In this document: piece by piece, positions 11,947-23,797 of the stretch
Layout of the letters: each line of letters starts with the position of its first letter
Position numbering within the stretch: the first letter of the stretch is position 1
Notes under the pieces: model-generated
Seen by the model: only the letters and a program-made list of their open reading frames with translations
The model's database searches: none
What the model was told of the DNA's origin: nothing
Translations under genes and position numbers: made by a program
Source: Dendrophyllia cribrosa
Lineage: Eukaryota > Cnidaria > Anthozoa > Scleractinia > Dendrophylliidae
Length of the DNA stretch: 64,000 nucleotides
Direction: 5' to 3'
Assembly (NCBI GenBank): GCA_024195265.1
Contig: JAJLRJ010000006.1
Span: forward strand, 30,226,382 to 30,290,381

Positions 11947-12794
11947 CTGCCGGGAAAAAAACCAAGCGTTATGCCAAATTGAATATAGGACTTATAAAAT
12001 AAAGTTGAATCCTGCTCTCGCCGGCTTGATCCCTGAGAAAATGAGGGACTTAACAAGTCTTTGTAGCATGAAGTTAATGTGTCCCGAGAACAAATATATG
12101 TTGAGACCATTTAATCGGGCCTTTAAGGATTACAGGGTGAGATTAAAATGAAAAAAATCAGCTTGGGCAAGCTTTAACTTTAACTTACTAGCCTGGAGCT
12201 TTGAGGAGCTAGCCCTAAGGTAAATAATAATTTATTCGGGGTATGCAATAGCAACCAACTGGTCACCAGTGTCACTAATTGAGTATTGGCAACCAAAAAT
12301 TAAAAGGTGTCTTCGTGAACGTGAGGCAAAATACACGCGAACTTTCGCTTCGCTTGAATACTCGGCACCTTGCATAATAATTCAATCGTCTTGAGACTCC
12401 GAGTCATCAATTCCTGCATGGCCAGTAATTTATTAGTCGATTTCTATTATAAACTGTGAATGAAACGGCCAGAAACCATCCAACCTGTGATGAAGGGAAT
12501 TTTTTAAGAGCTAAAGTAAAAAAAAAAACAAAAAAACAAACGCGAACACAAGCAAATTTTGAAGCTTTCATACAAATCAAACAACATCGCGAGAAAGAAA
12601 AGCGTTTGATCTTCAGACTGAGGAACATGAAGCCGACTATCTAATCTAATCTTTTAATTCGCTATGGTAAACGTGTTTCTCTGAGATCATTATTGGCAGC
12701 CATTACATTGCTTGATTATAAAAATGCATTGGCACTGCACGGCAATCAAATACATTATTTTCTGCGCACTTTTTTCTACTGCCGTGAAATGAAG

Positions 12795-14280
12795 CAAGGA
12801 CAAAATTAGTGCGCTAATAGATGCCTACAGCGATGCCAAAACGTCTGCAGACCCAATGACAGCAAACAAGGACCTCTATACCACAATTAAGAACCTTCTC
12901 TATAAAAGTAATAATATCGAATGCTCCACGAAACTGATCGAGACCAAGATGAAGAAACTGAAATCTGGTTATAGCAAGCTGAAGGACCGTATGAAGGTAT
13001 CCGGAGCTGAACGTCCCTATGACTCCAAAGCTCTCACCAGTGTGGAGAAAGGTGCGTTCCAACACTGGGATAAACTTGACCGCATCCTGGGTAGGTTGAA
13101 TTCTGTAATTATGATATTGTCATGCTAGCCCGCAAGAGGGGAGAGGAGCAAGGAAATGTGTGGGGCATTTGTATTTCATGAGAAGTTTTTACCCTAGCCT
13201 GGGGAAAGAAAAGGGAACTTTATATGTTCAAGGTTCCCCACCTGGGGAAGCCGAACCCCTCTGAAAATATAATATAACAATTCTCTGTTTATAACAGACT
13301 AAAGTTTATAGCAGACTTCAATGTTTATAACAGATTTCACTTCAATGTTTACAATATACTTCAAGAGGAAAGGGATTATTTTTATTACTTTCTACTAAGC
13401 AGCAGTTTGTTTTAAGTGACAGATGTTACATGATACAATACTTAATTGAATAAAACCTCCAAAATACAGCTTTTGGTTTCATCTGAACCGAAATGATCCC
13501 TCAAGCATTTTGATCATTGATTATTCTATACATTTCTGGAATATGAGGTTATAGTAGCCAGTCCCGATTTTCCACACTATGGGGCAGTACTTGTGATGGT
13601 GGTATGATTTTATTTTTATATTTCTAAAACTGTTTTTCTTGATAAAACCAAGGAAGAACAACTGTGAGATTAGTGATATGGGATATATACAATTTCATTT
13701 TTAAGGGTTCTAGTCCATGTTGTTGTCACTGTATTTTTGTCATCCAGGTACTCACCCAGTTGAAGACCCCCCAGAAGAACATTTGATTGAAAGCTTAGCT
13801 GATAATAGAGAAGAATGCAATGAAGCAGAGTCAAGTGCAGCAGAAACAGAATCAAGTGCAGTGAAAGCAAACACAACTCAGACATCAAAAGCACCAAAGA
13901 GAAAGAATGGTAGGTCTGGGGGCCCTAAGAAAAAACCTCGCCTGTGTGATGTAGTGGAACAATCAAATGAACAGATGAAGCAGATGCATGAATACAGGCA
14001 GGGAAGTTCGGTTACAGCAGAGGCACCTTCTAAAGAAAGAGAAGAAGACCGAGAATTTTTTCGCCAAATGTTGGGTATGATGTCCCAAACTATGACAGGA
14101 ATGACCCAAATGTTCATGCAAGGAGCTGGTCCAGGATATCATCCACCAAACCAGGCATATGCTCCTCAGAGTGTACAACCGAACTACACCTTTCCATCCA
14201 GTGTCATGGACTATGGTTTGTATACTTCACCAGCAAGGCCATCGTCGTCAAGCTCAGTTACAAGTGATCAAACCACCTGA
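12795..14280 (+). CDS. Myb/SANT-like DNA-binding protein, two 3' exons
   Basis: The first exon seen (about 12798-13093) encodes an alpha-helical domain of Myb/SANT-like or MADF type, containing the segments IKNLLYKSN, KLKSGYSKLKDR and FQHWDKLDRILG. It ends at a gtaggt donor at 13094. The next exon starts after tcatccag at 13749. Joining them restores one frame across the junction (phase 1). The second exon, ending TGA at 14280, is Glu/Ser-rich, then has a Lys/Arg/Pro-rich nuclear-localisation-like stretch, a helix and a Met/Gln-rich tail. The frame is closed by TGA upstream of 12798, where a weak AG acceptor could join an earlier exon with the rest of the domain. Similar proteins are the second gene of Harbinger transposons, and others are host factors. 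No transposase was found nearby. No inactivating break is visible. Confidence 0.55.
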
Positions 14281-14284
14281 AGAA

Positions 14285-15400
14285 AATGAGTTTTATAACT
14301 TGTAGAAACTGTAAATGCGGGTGCATTTTTTATATTCAACAATAATGTGGGCTTCGTTGTTATGTTGAGTTAAACCAGTGACAGTTGTTTTAATCCACAA
14401 CAGCATATTAATTTTAACGTGTTCAATACATACCAAAAAATTACTAGAGTACTATTTAAAACAAAGCCTATTTGGCATTAAGCTAAAAAAATTTAAAAAG
14501 CTTCTAACAAATGTTAACAAATAGTTACACTGTATGTAGTACAGTTGAACTTTTGAACAGGCATGGCTTGTCTGTTGCCTTAGCTTATTGTAGTCCTGAA
14601 GTTGTAAATTTGCATTAATACATGCCATGTTTGTATACAATATACAATACAGTTTGTAGGGAACTTTGTATTGGAAGGGTGTTAGTGTCTGAGATTTAAG
14701 GGATAGGGATTTTTTTTTGGCGGGGCTTACAAGACAAGATGAGCCACAGTTACCAACTTTCTCTTCAGTTGTATGTACATATTTAGTTTTCTAACAAAGT
14801 TACTTTGGATAATAATAATAGTAATGTAAACTACCAGAAAAGACTGCAATGACATTTGGAGTTCACTTAAATTCCTTATCTCACTTTCAAACTAACAAAC
14901 AACTGAGATAATTATTATCCCAAATGTTCATTTAAGCATAAAATTGAAGTTATAATGACTGAAATCTTCACCAACAATACAAAATCATCTTAAATATCTA
15001 GATGCAGTTTTCCAACTAACATGAAAACACAAATGCACAATGCATAGAAGACCATGGCTTGCCAATTTTTCCTCAATGACAACCAAACTTCAACCTTGTG
15101 TCACTGCTTAGAAGATAAATTCTTTGCCACAGCAAAGTCAATAATTATATTATCTGAAAAACAAATCAACATGAAGCGACACAAATTTCAATTTACAGAT
15201 TTCTTTTCTTTTTTTGGTTAATTTCTTCAGTCTTTCTCTCTCGAGTCTTTCTTTGAGCTCCTCCCTCCTCAACTCCTCAGCTCCTCAGCCTCCTGGGCTT
15301 TCTCTTGCGACTAGCGGACTCATCTCAAAATCTACCACTGCAAAGGCATAATGTGGGCTGATTGCTCATCATGAGTTGGTTAACAAGTACATTTAACATT
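14285..15400. other. No recognisable gene
   Basis: This stretch is the 3' flank of the Myb/SANT-like gene. It contains AT-rich sequence and a ctcctcag-rich segment at 15255-15300. No coding frame could be supported. Confidence 0.5.
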
Positions 15401-15410
15401 GCAAAACACT

Positions 15411-15450
15411 ATTCTACCTCGTTACCATGCTGAGGCATTCCATGAGATAG
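15411..15450 (+). repeat. Left copy of a terminal inverted repeat (DIRS-like element)
   Basis: The segment starting attctacctcgttaccatg and running to about 15450 has an almost exact reverse complement at 20535-20573. A diverged version, which also shares the following agcaagcgc...caatcag, lies in inverted orientation at 20700-20756. Inverted termini of this sort are expected for DIRS-type tyrosine-recombinase retroelements. Confidence 0.75.
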
Positions 15451-15569
15451 CAAGCGCATGCGCCAATCAGTGCAATGTTTGTCGCCGATCAGTGCTGATC
15501 GTTTATTTCACACAGCGCTTTTCCTGCTTATTTTCTTACGTTTACCGTGTAAATTCCGGAAAGGTTCAA

Positions 15570-16360
15570 TGGCAGACATTGAAGAACACCTTTTACTTCA
15601 AGAAGCGGACGGAACGGAGCATCGAGAGGACTCTGGTGAAGCGTCAACAGACTGGAACACCGAACTTGAATTAGCTTCAACCGCCATACTACCAGTGGCG
15701 AAGAAAGCTCGCGCAACTCCTCAGACGGTTTCGGGGACTAAAGATCCCCCAAATTCCCTGTTAAGGGACAATGAAAAACCGGGAAGCCGTGCTGAAAATA
15801 CCAGCACTAAAGAGAAGAAGAAAACTGCGCCTAAAGAGCGCTCGTCGCGCACACATGAGCGCTGACGCCACCACTCGGGGCAATGCCGGGAGCAAAGGTC
15901 ACTTGCCAGGAGAAATGGCAGACCTTTTGAAAGACTCCTTTGCAACCTTGGCCCAAAGTATGATTGGGCCAAATGTTTCAGGCTAATACCAATGCCAGAC
16001 TGGCCGAAACTCAGAAACCCAGTTAGCAGTTCCGACTCGGAAGAGTCGGCTGAAGAACAGCCACCACGGAAGAAACAACAATCCAGTGAAACCAGACAAA
16101 GAACCGAGAGTGAGGTCATAATTGGCCAGCTTGAAAAAGATTTTAATCTAACAGATCAAGCTGGTGCGGAAATTGACGCCAATTTAGCTACTCTTGTTTC
16201 AAAACTGAAGACGACAAGCTTCAAGAGATTAAGAAAGGACACGTGATGCATTGGCTGAGACAAGAGTCAATTTACCCATATGGAATAATCTCTCAGAGCA
16301 AGCACGCACTGCAGATATCAAGTTGCAAAAAGTGCAAAAGTCTCTGGTTAAAGGTGCATC
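15570..16360 (+). pseudogene. DIRS/Ngaro-like Gag fragment, frameshifted
   Basis: The ORF starting MADIEEHLL at 15570 and its continuations at 15771-15986, 15992-16246 and 16250-16350 form one acidic, Ser/Glu-rich then Lys-rich protein, interrupted by stop codons and frameshifts. The last part (ALAETRVNLPIWNNLS, then ADIKLQKVQKSLVKG) matches the conserved C-terminal part of Gag-like proteins of tyrosine-recombinase retroelements (family recollection). The zinc finger, RT and recombinase are missing; the sequence breaks off at about 16370. It lies just inside the inverted repeat at 15411. Confidence 0.6.
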
Positions 16361-16389
16361 TGTTTTATTTGTAGGTGCCTACAGAAACT

Positions 16390-16445
16390 ACAACCCTGGC
16401 CAATACTCTTGGGACACTACCCAAAAAACGCCACAATAAGACGCT
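16390..16445 (+). repeat. Direct repeat copy 1 (pair with 20349-20406)
   Basis: The segment with accctggccaatactcttg at its start and ccacaataagacgc near its end recurs at 20349-20406 with a few changes. The pair brackets the Rep fossil and the Tc1/mariner copy, so those two lie inside, or were captured between, copies of DIRS-like sequence. Confidence 0.75.
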
Positions 16446-16949
16446 GTCCCCTTTCCCCCCCCCCTAGTGCAATGTTGATCTTACCGGTTCAAAATTCTTT
16501 TCACGACAATCAACATTGCTCTGGGGAGGGGAGGGGACTGAAACAGCACGTGATGACAACATTTAGATGTATACTACGTAGTAGGATAACAATATATTAG
16601 CGAAGCGTATTTTTGCGTGCAATTTCGGTGAGTGTCCCAAGAAGTATTGGCCAGTGTTGTCCGAAAACGGCTGCCTAACAGAAATAGACTATTCTATGAT
16701 TTTTTTGGCTCTTCTATGGTCTTATTTTCGTTGGTATTAGTGTCCAGGTAGCCATGATGGTAATTGTGATCGCAAAGAATTGACATTTCTGTCAACTGCT
16801 GAATATCCGAATATATGCACTGAGATTTGTGACTCAGTTTGAAGGGCGTTTTAGAGAGATAGATCATATTTGTATTGTCGTGTTGTTTACATAGACTGTT
16901 ATTGCAATTAAGCTTTATTTGTAACAGTGCTATAGAAGTTTGGCGGACA

Positions 16950-18355
16950 AACTATTATGTGCTTTTACTGGTCACATGTCGCATGTTTTTGTGCCTATTT
17001 TACGAGATTTCAGAATTATCGATCACAAAAATGGAATTGAGTTTGTGCGCTATTCGGGTGCTGTGGGCATGTGTTGTTATGCGCAAGCGGCCCTACTTAG
17101 GTGATGTGTGTGCCAACATGGAGTGTTTAGATAACACTAGGCAGACAATAGTATACCTGATTACGTATAGTCGTGCAGATACCACAAAGTTTTCGACTAG
17201 AGAAAATTTTTCGTCAGCTATTATAGAAGCTTGGCAACATTTTGGGACAAGAATATTACACTGGGTTGCATGTATTGAGGCTCATAGTAACGATAATGAT
17301 TCTGGAAGCGGGGAGGACGTCCATATGGCTATAAAATTATCAAAGAGGGCAAGATGGCTTCAAGTAAGAAAGTATTTGGATGAGAAGTTTGGAATTCAAG
17401 TGAACTTTAGAGATAATCATAACTCGTACTATACTGCATACCGATATGTGGCAAAGGATAATCATGAAGCCTTACACTCCCCTGGTCACCCTGATCTTTC
17501 AGATGAAATTCCACAGACTGAATGTGCCATGAGTTCAAGGAAAAGAAAAGCGAAAGAGAAAGCAAAAGGGCGTGAAGAAAAAGCAAAGTAAGAGATCCGA
17601 GCGACTTAGTATTTGTGATGTTTCTGAGATTATTCAAAACAAGGGTATAACGTCACGTCTACAGCTTGTTTGTTGGCTTTTGAGCAAAAACGAGAGGGGA
17701 AATGTTCTCTTGCACAGTTATAGCAAACAGGGGTAGTGAAGCAGTGGACGAGGCTATAGAATTTTCTCACGCGAATCACTGTATTTATGCACTAATAAGA
17801 CACGCATTCAGTTGTTAGAAGAAGAAAGTGCTTACGATTGTGCTCCTGGTTGTGGGGGCAAGTGGTTAGAAGCAGCAGATCAACTATTGCAAATGCACGG
17901 CATCCTAAAAGAACTTTGCAGTGCTGTTTACAATGCTTTATGTAAGGGAAGAGCAAAATATCGTCTACTGGGTCGTTTGCTTGAATCGGAGCGGAGGACG
18001 CAGAGATCATTTTTTTGAATGATTTCCGCTGACATCCCAAAATCATACCATGGGCAGACTTTCTACAGACTCTGGAAGGCGATATTGTACACTTGCCCGC
18101 TCCTAAAAACGTTTGTACCCGCGATTTGGAATTGAGTAAAGACGCCGTTTTTCGCGACATCCGATGCGCCTTTGGTTCTGATTAAAGCGGGTGCAATTGA
18201 CAGCAATGACACCAGTATGATGAGAGTAAGATGGGTTCATTTCCACTTTTGGAGGCAAATACCACAGGACGAACAACAAGAGTTGATTCCATGTGGTCGC
18301 TGCTTCACCAAGTTGATTTTAGATAATGCAATGCAGATTGTTAGTGCGTGACATG
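16950..18355 (+). pseudogene. Fossil HUH-endonuclease/SF3-helicase replication protein
   Basis: Plus-strand frames at about 17180-17590, 17590-17730, 17810-18020 and 18020-18355 look like successive parts of one rolling-circle replication initiator. A GEDVHMAIKL segment near 17310-17335 occupies the HUH metal-site position but keeps only one of the two histidines. NYYTAYRYVAK (about 17420-17455) matches the tyrosine motif. A later part (about 18010-18200) has an LNDF-like segment and a HLPAPKN-type segment characteristic of the helicase half. It contains several frameshifts and stops, and the stretch where the Walker A loop should be appears deleted. It could be a Replitron-type transposon remnant or an endogenised CRESS/parvo-like sequence. 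It is clearly non-functional, and the family name is uncertain. Confidence 0.5.
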
Positions 18356-18359
18356 TTCT

Positions 18360-19015
18360 GTTTATCGAGTCAATCAACCATGTTTACTTTTTGACATTTC
18401 TCGGCCACATTTCTCACCAAAGAAAAGTAATTAATCAACTTCTGATCTGTTAAGAGCGTTCATAGTGTCGTTATCAGCTGATCTTGTTTATGAGATGGAT
18501 TGGTCTACACATTAGAGCCGATATGTATGATTTTCGACATTTCTCACTTCAAAACATAACCTAAAATGGAATTCAATTAAAAAGTTTTACTGTCATTTTG
18601 GCGAGAAATGTTCATAAATAGCTACACGCTTCCCGTGCTATATAAAAACGAGTACAAAACAAAAATAATATACAACTGATAGAATTCCATGTCAGTTTAT
18701 TTTTAGAAAAGCTGTTGGCTGTCCGGCAGGTGTCTTCGAAGTAGTAGTGAGAACTGTTTCAACTTGTTGCTGTCATGCAATGCTTTCAAAGTAAACACAT
18801 GGTGTGGAAGCTAAGCATTACATTTCCTTTACTGGGCCAACATAGTCCTTGTGGTTGCATTAAAAGTTCTCAGTTACAGTTATAGCCAATACTTACAATT
18901 TTTCCTTCACGTTGAATTCAAATCTAACACTTATTAATTTCAACAATTGAATATATACTGTGCAATGTTGTAATTGTGCACTAATATTTTGTTCTGTGAC
19001 CCTTAGAGGCTAGTA
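18360..19015. other. No recognisable gene; 3' flank of Tc1/mariner copy
   Basis: AT-rich sequence with a few ttctcgcc/ggcgagaa pairs that may be decayed inverted ends. No coding frame was recognised. Confidence 0.4.
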
Positions 19016-19026
19016 CAGCTTCAATT

Positions 19027-20066
19027 CTATGAGTTATCTATATATTCAATAGAAATATTATTAAATGCTCTTAAAACTCGCGTAGTAAATTCATCAAAAG
19101 ACTCCTTAGTAATATTTTGCTCTATAGCCTCGTCATCTAAATAATGTTTCACTAAGTTAAATGCATTTTCAATACAATGAATATCTGCACAGCGCGGAGG
19201 TAGTTCAAGCAATTCGCCCTCAATATCTTCAAGAGCCTTTTTCACAGGTTTGCTCCGTTGACTTGGATCGTTGTCCATGATAAACAATCTCCTTCCATTT
19301 CGTTTGGGGCCCGCTCGGGCAAAGGTGATATTAAAATGGGTTCTTATAAAGTCCGCGAAAAAGTGTCCGTTCATTTTTTCATAAGGGACACTTAATATCA
19401 CACCTTTGCCCGCCGCAATGGCCACGAGAACATGTAATTGTCTCCCCCCTGCCAAGTCCTTCGACCCCTTGGTTGTCAATTGCAGACCTCCTTTCTGCCG
19501 CCACACCCTCTATTTATTTATAGTTGCTCCGCTCTGCGGATCATGCTTATGAATAAGCAAGACTGCATCCAGATAAAATGCGACTTCATTTGACCAAAAG
19601 TGCGGATTTTCTGCTACCAAATGTTTCATTTTTTTTGGCGAATCTTACATGTAGCTTCCGGTCGTTTTTGCTTAGAAGCCCTTTCTTTCTTGCTTGTAAA
19701 TAACGATAGCCATTTTCATTTAGATATCGAGAAAATGTTCGACGGCTAGCCATTTCAAATGTCAGCCAACTTCTTTCCACGAGACTTTTCACTGTGATAT
19801 GTCTTTTGAAATTCCTTAGTTCTTTCAATGCTCGGAGAAGTTTTCGGACACTGCGGTTACTTACGTTGCGTGGTCTTCCGCCTCTGCTAGTAGAATTAGA
19901 CGTGACTTTTTCACTTCACGCAGGGTTTTGATGACATATTCTTGCCTCAGATGACTTCGATATCCCACACTCGTCTGCTATTTCTCGATACGATGCATGT
20001 CTGTAATTTCGTAGAAAGTATGCTAACGCTCGTTGTACATCCGTTATTTTGCCGTCTGAAGGCATC
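19027..20066 (-). pseudogene. Tc1/mariner transposase, broken
   Basis: The minus-strand gene begins with ATG near 20066. It has helix-turn-helix domains in the N-terminal third and then a DDE catalytic core. The first acidic segment lies near 19570-19600 (VAFYLDAV). The second is MDNDPSQ near 19265-19285. The third is near 19160 (IENAFN). The frame breaks at about 19905 and 19600 and a stop lies at about 19512, so it is inactive. The length (~345 codons) matches the family. Terminal inverted repeats were not clearly found. It inserted into, or was trapped within, the DIRS-like region. Confidence 0.8.
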
Positions 20067-20348
20067 ACTCCTACCATACAATTGTTACTAGCGATTTAAC
20101 ATAGAGTCTTCCATATTTTTAATGGCGAAAAACAGTCTTGCAAGCAGCCCAAGTGAAATTTTTTATCAATAAACTCTCGTCACAATTGTAAAAGGAACAA
20201 TTGCCCCGCCTAGGCACGCGCACTACTACAATACACACAAAGAGAACACATAACTACTTAATATCCACTTCTCTACCTAATATTAACAGACTTTTCTTTG
20301 TTTTTTTTTTCACGATTGAAACCTTTTTCTTTCAAAGACGTTTTCAGA

Positions 20349-20406
20349 CAACCCTGGCCAATACTCTTGGGACACTACCCAAAAAATGCCACAATATGAC
20401 GCAGTC
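20349..20406 (+). repeat. Direct repeat copy 2 (pair with 16390-16445)
   Basis: This copy starts with accctggccaatactcttg and has ccacaatatgacgcagtccc near its end. It is followed by unique sequence and then the inverted terminal segment at 20535. Confidence 0.75.
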
Positions 20407-20534
20407 CCCTGGATACAGCAGGGTGGTCTTCAGAGTGTGGTTTTGCACGATATTACAATAAGCCCATAGTACAAGGCTCTCTTTATGCACACTCTGTGAT
20501 ATGTGGGTTTCTTCATGTGTGTGTTTGCTTTGAA

Positions 20535-20760
20535 ATCTCATGGAATGCCTCAGCATGGTAACGAGGTAGAATTAGAAAATTAAACGAGACTTACCTGTAA
20601 GTTGAAGTTTGATTGAGATTCTACCAAGTTACATAATGTTGAGGTATTACATGCCCATTATCACTTTGGGCTCATTTTATCAACACACACATTCAGCCTT
20701 CTAATACTGATTGGCGCTTGCTGTCTCATGTAATACCTTAGCATTATGTAACCCATTTTC
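20535..20760 (-). repeat. Inverted terminal segments of DIRS-like elements
   Basis: 20535-20573 is the reverse complement of 15411-15450. A second foldback lies within 20626-20756: gttacataatgttgaggtat...acatg pairs with catgtaat...gcattatgtaac. The outer arm also resembles 15420-15475 in reverse complement. Thus at least two related termini are stacked here, as expected for nested or internally rearranged DIRS-like elements. Confidence 0.65.
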
Positions 20761-20978
20761 CTGCGAGCGGAAAATGATATTTTCTAAGAGAAATGAAGAT
20801 TAAACTTGGAAATATAAATAAAATTCTTACATTGTGGTTCTTTTCCAACGATCTATTTCCCTGATTCCCAAGTCTCCGATAATTGAAACCATAAAATGAG
20901 ACCACCGGCAAAATCACCAAATGAGATTTTACAAAAAGTTTGTTTATTTTCTTCAAATGTCGTGGGTAACTCGTTGCA

Positions 20979-21572
20979 TTACATCATGGGATAGGCTTCC
21001 AAAGTAATGAGACTATGGGTGCACAACAATGTGAACTTTAATAGAACCCAGGAATTTAGTACAAGAGCTTGTTGAATAAAATTCCATAACACTATTAATT
21101 GGTTACTTGCTACATTGAAGTTTAAATACGAATCAGCAGCTGGGCTGGAATAGTGTTCTATCCAAAATATCGCCTGACCAGAGTTTGAATGAAATAGGCG
21201 CTCTTCATTAATGTAGTATTCGATGTTGCAAATCAGTTCTACGGAAGCCCTAGCACGCATTTTAATGTGGTGTGTCTCATTTCCAAAGATTAGAACACTG
21301 AATGTTCTAAACAAACAATTTCCATCTGCAACAACTGTGACAGGTATTAAGTTGCTTGGTGCATCACATGGATAAATGTTTCTAGCTTCATGATCAATGG
21401 TGTAAGTTTGCTCGCTATAATGAGAAGGGAATGTGGTAGGATATACGCAAGTATATTGCTGAAATTGCTGCTGTAGATTACTTGCAACTGAGATCAGATT
21501 TTGATAGCCTTGTGAAAATGCATTTTGTAATTGATAGATTGACTGATAGAAGAACTGCTGTCTTGAATTCAT
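20979..21572 (-). CDS. OTU-type cysteine protease-like ORF
   Basis: One uninterrupted frame of about 198 codons starts at ATG 21572. The N-terminal part is Gln/Tyr-rich. The centre contains VADGNCLFRTFSVLIFGNE, the catalytic Asp-Gly-Asn-Cys loop of OTU-domain deubiquitinases, followed by a helix (HHIKMRARASVELI). The catalytic His region expected near the C-terminus is not clear; the last 40 residues drift into hydrophobic, unfamiliar sequence, which suggests a frameshift or missing exon there. Such OTU ORFs occur in many animal transposons, so this is likely transposon cargo rather than a host enzyme. Confidence 0.55.
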   Translation of the reverse strand: MNSRQQFFYQSIYQLQNAFSQGYQNLISVASNLQQQFQQYTCVYPTTFPSHYSEQTYTIDHEARNIYPCDAPSNLIPVTVVADGNCLFRTFSVLIFGNETHHIKMRARASVELICNIEYYINEERLFHSNSGQAIFWIEHYSSPAADSYLNFNVASNQLIVLWNFIQQALVLNSWVLLKFTLLCTHSLITLEAYPMM

Positions 21573-22064
21573 TTTCAATTTAATTACTACGTGATATGAT
21601 CAGCAGAAGTAGAAATGGAAGACCACACTTTTTTTATCCCATAGACCTTAAGACATCAACTAGAAAATAAGTTTGTTAACAAAACATAAGACATGTTACC
21701 ACTGTGTGTTAATAATAAGCAACATTTCATTTTACAGTGAGCCAAAAAAGGTGACCCAGCACTTTAAATTAATCATATTCTATGTTTGCATACTATCCAA
21801 TCAAATGACAAGGATAGCTATTACATGTTGCTATTGATTCTTATTGCATAGTTTGCGCGCATGAAAAAATGTGAATTAATATTTGAAAAGTGGTCATACT
21901 AAATTTGGGTTTGTTGCTGTAACAGTTTAAATTTTGGGAGAAATGTTAAATATTTTTGTAACATCTGGTATAAAAAATATGAACTGGTGTACATCTCTTA
22001 ATTGTGCCCAAAATAAAATATGTACTGAAATCAACTGAGTAGTATGGTTTCTTTCGTTAAACAG

Positions 22065-22444
22065 GGTAGTGAAATCAACAACTTCTGTCGGAAACAGGGT
22101 CACAGCAGCACTAACCCTTAATGATTCAGTTCAGTTGAAAAAGGATTTTACGGGTGTATTGTTAGTTTACCAGAGTTCACAAAGGCGGAACATTTGTTTT
22201 CAGTTGCTGGAGTCCGTCATGAGTTCTCGTGGCGCTAGTATTAATGTACGCGTTCTGTACACAATGCAAAATGTGGCATGCTGTGATGTCCACTGCAGTT
22301 TGCTCGCGATTTCTCAACTCGACAACAGCAACAGCGAAGACAAAATAGCACTATTTGTTGAGAAACAACTGCGAACTATGCGTACGGATCCGCAGATTGT
22401 TGTTTTGAGACCGTCATCACGCGCGAAAGCCGCATTTGTACAAG
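22065..22444 (+). CDS. Hypothetical exon, ~125 codons
   Basis: An open frame runs from a cgttaaacag acceptor (about 22064) to a caag/gtaata donor (about 22445), so it could be an internal exon. The composition is ordinary, with a mix of hydrophobic and charged residues, and no motif was recognised. No partner exons were found. It might also be chance. Confidence 0.25.
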
Positions 22445-22899
22445 GTAATACTTAACACGCAACTTTTTATAGATGCTGATAGATGGCAACACTGAGCTTC
22501 CAGCGCATTGGGTTAAGACAACTTTTCGGGTTATCCCCAACCCAAACACCTGAGTATGCAATATCTCACTTTTTATCATACCAAGTTCAGTCTGAATGTC
22601 GTTAGTATTTATGTGCGCTCTTTCCGTGCAGCAGTTTGGATGTTTTTTTTTCGTCCAAGCGCAATTTGAAACGTACTAACATATTAAACTACAGTAAACA
22701 ATTAGTCAGTTGGGTACTCACCACAATATCCTGTATATCAACTCAGATATCAACTGTAGTGGTTAATAATGGCCCTTCGTGCAAAAATCGTTGCTTTCGT
22801 ATGGGTTTGGGCCATCAATTGTTCAATAGTTCAAAACCTTTTATAAAACAGAAAGCTGTGTTTTAAACAATGGCTGGGCAAGTAATTTTTTTTTTCGGT

Positions 22900-23780
22900 A
22901 AACAGGGGTGTCCGGCAAGGCTGTCCTCTTTCTCCGTATCTCTTCATTCTTTCAATTGAGTTTCTTGCTAAAGCAATCCGAGGAAATACAGATATCAAGG
23001 GCCTCTTAGTGAAAGATAGCGAGGTCAAAATAAGTTAATATGCTGATGACACAACTTCTTATTATGGACAGTACGGAAAGGTCTCTCTCTAAAGCCCTTG
23101 GGGTCTTGGAAAGCTTCAGCAATGTCTCAGGCCTCAGACTCAATAACAAGAAAACCAAAGCTTTATGGATTGGCTCCTGCGCTGCTCAACATGAACAATT
23201 ATGTCTGGAAAAAGATTTTAACTGGCAAAACACAAAAGTCAAGGCGCTTGGTGTTTGGCTATCAATAGATCCAGCGACTACAGTCAACTTCAATTTCTCA
23301 GAAAAAATTCGGAGCTGTTTGGGGTGCTGGTCAGTTCGCAGACTTATCGGGAAAATCACAGTCCTTAAGAGTTTGGCTGTTTCTCAAATTATTCACCCGT
23401 TGTCGCCTCTTCTATAAAATCCTCAAACCATAAAAGAATTAAATGATCTTTTCTTTGACTTCATTTGGAGTGGCAAAGGAGACAAAATCAAGAGAAATGT
23501 TATACTGAGGAATTACCCCAATGGGGGTCTAAAGATGATCGATATAGCTTCTTTCAACAAAGCCCTTAAATCTGTTTGGATCAAAAAGTACCTTGACGGT
23601 AATAACAAGGGGAAATGGAAACTTTTTTTTACATCAAGTTAGATAAATTGGGTGGCCCAACTTTCTTTAGGAGTAATCTCAACATAAAAGACACGAAAAA
23701 GATATCTAAATCACTTAGCCCCTTTCTTAAAGAAATTATTGAAATATGGTCTGAATTGAACTACACATCCCAAATACACT
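22900..23780 (+). pseudogene. L1-like LINE reverse transcriptase, 5'-truncated first part
   Basis: Starting about 22900, the RT palm is readable: GVRQGCPLSPYLFILSIEFL, then a stop (taa) immediately before YADDT at about 23040. The frame continues with GLRLNNKKTKALWIGS, the RT thumb, and FIWSGKGDKIKRNV at about 23460-23500. There are several frameshifts and stops. The element is 5'-truncated, which is normal for LINEs, and is interrupted from about 23790 by repeat sequence. It resumes at about 25140. Confidence 0.8.
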
Positions 23781-23797
23781 CCGCTGATTCCTTTCAG

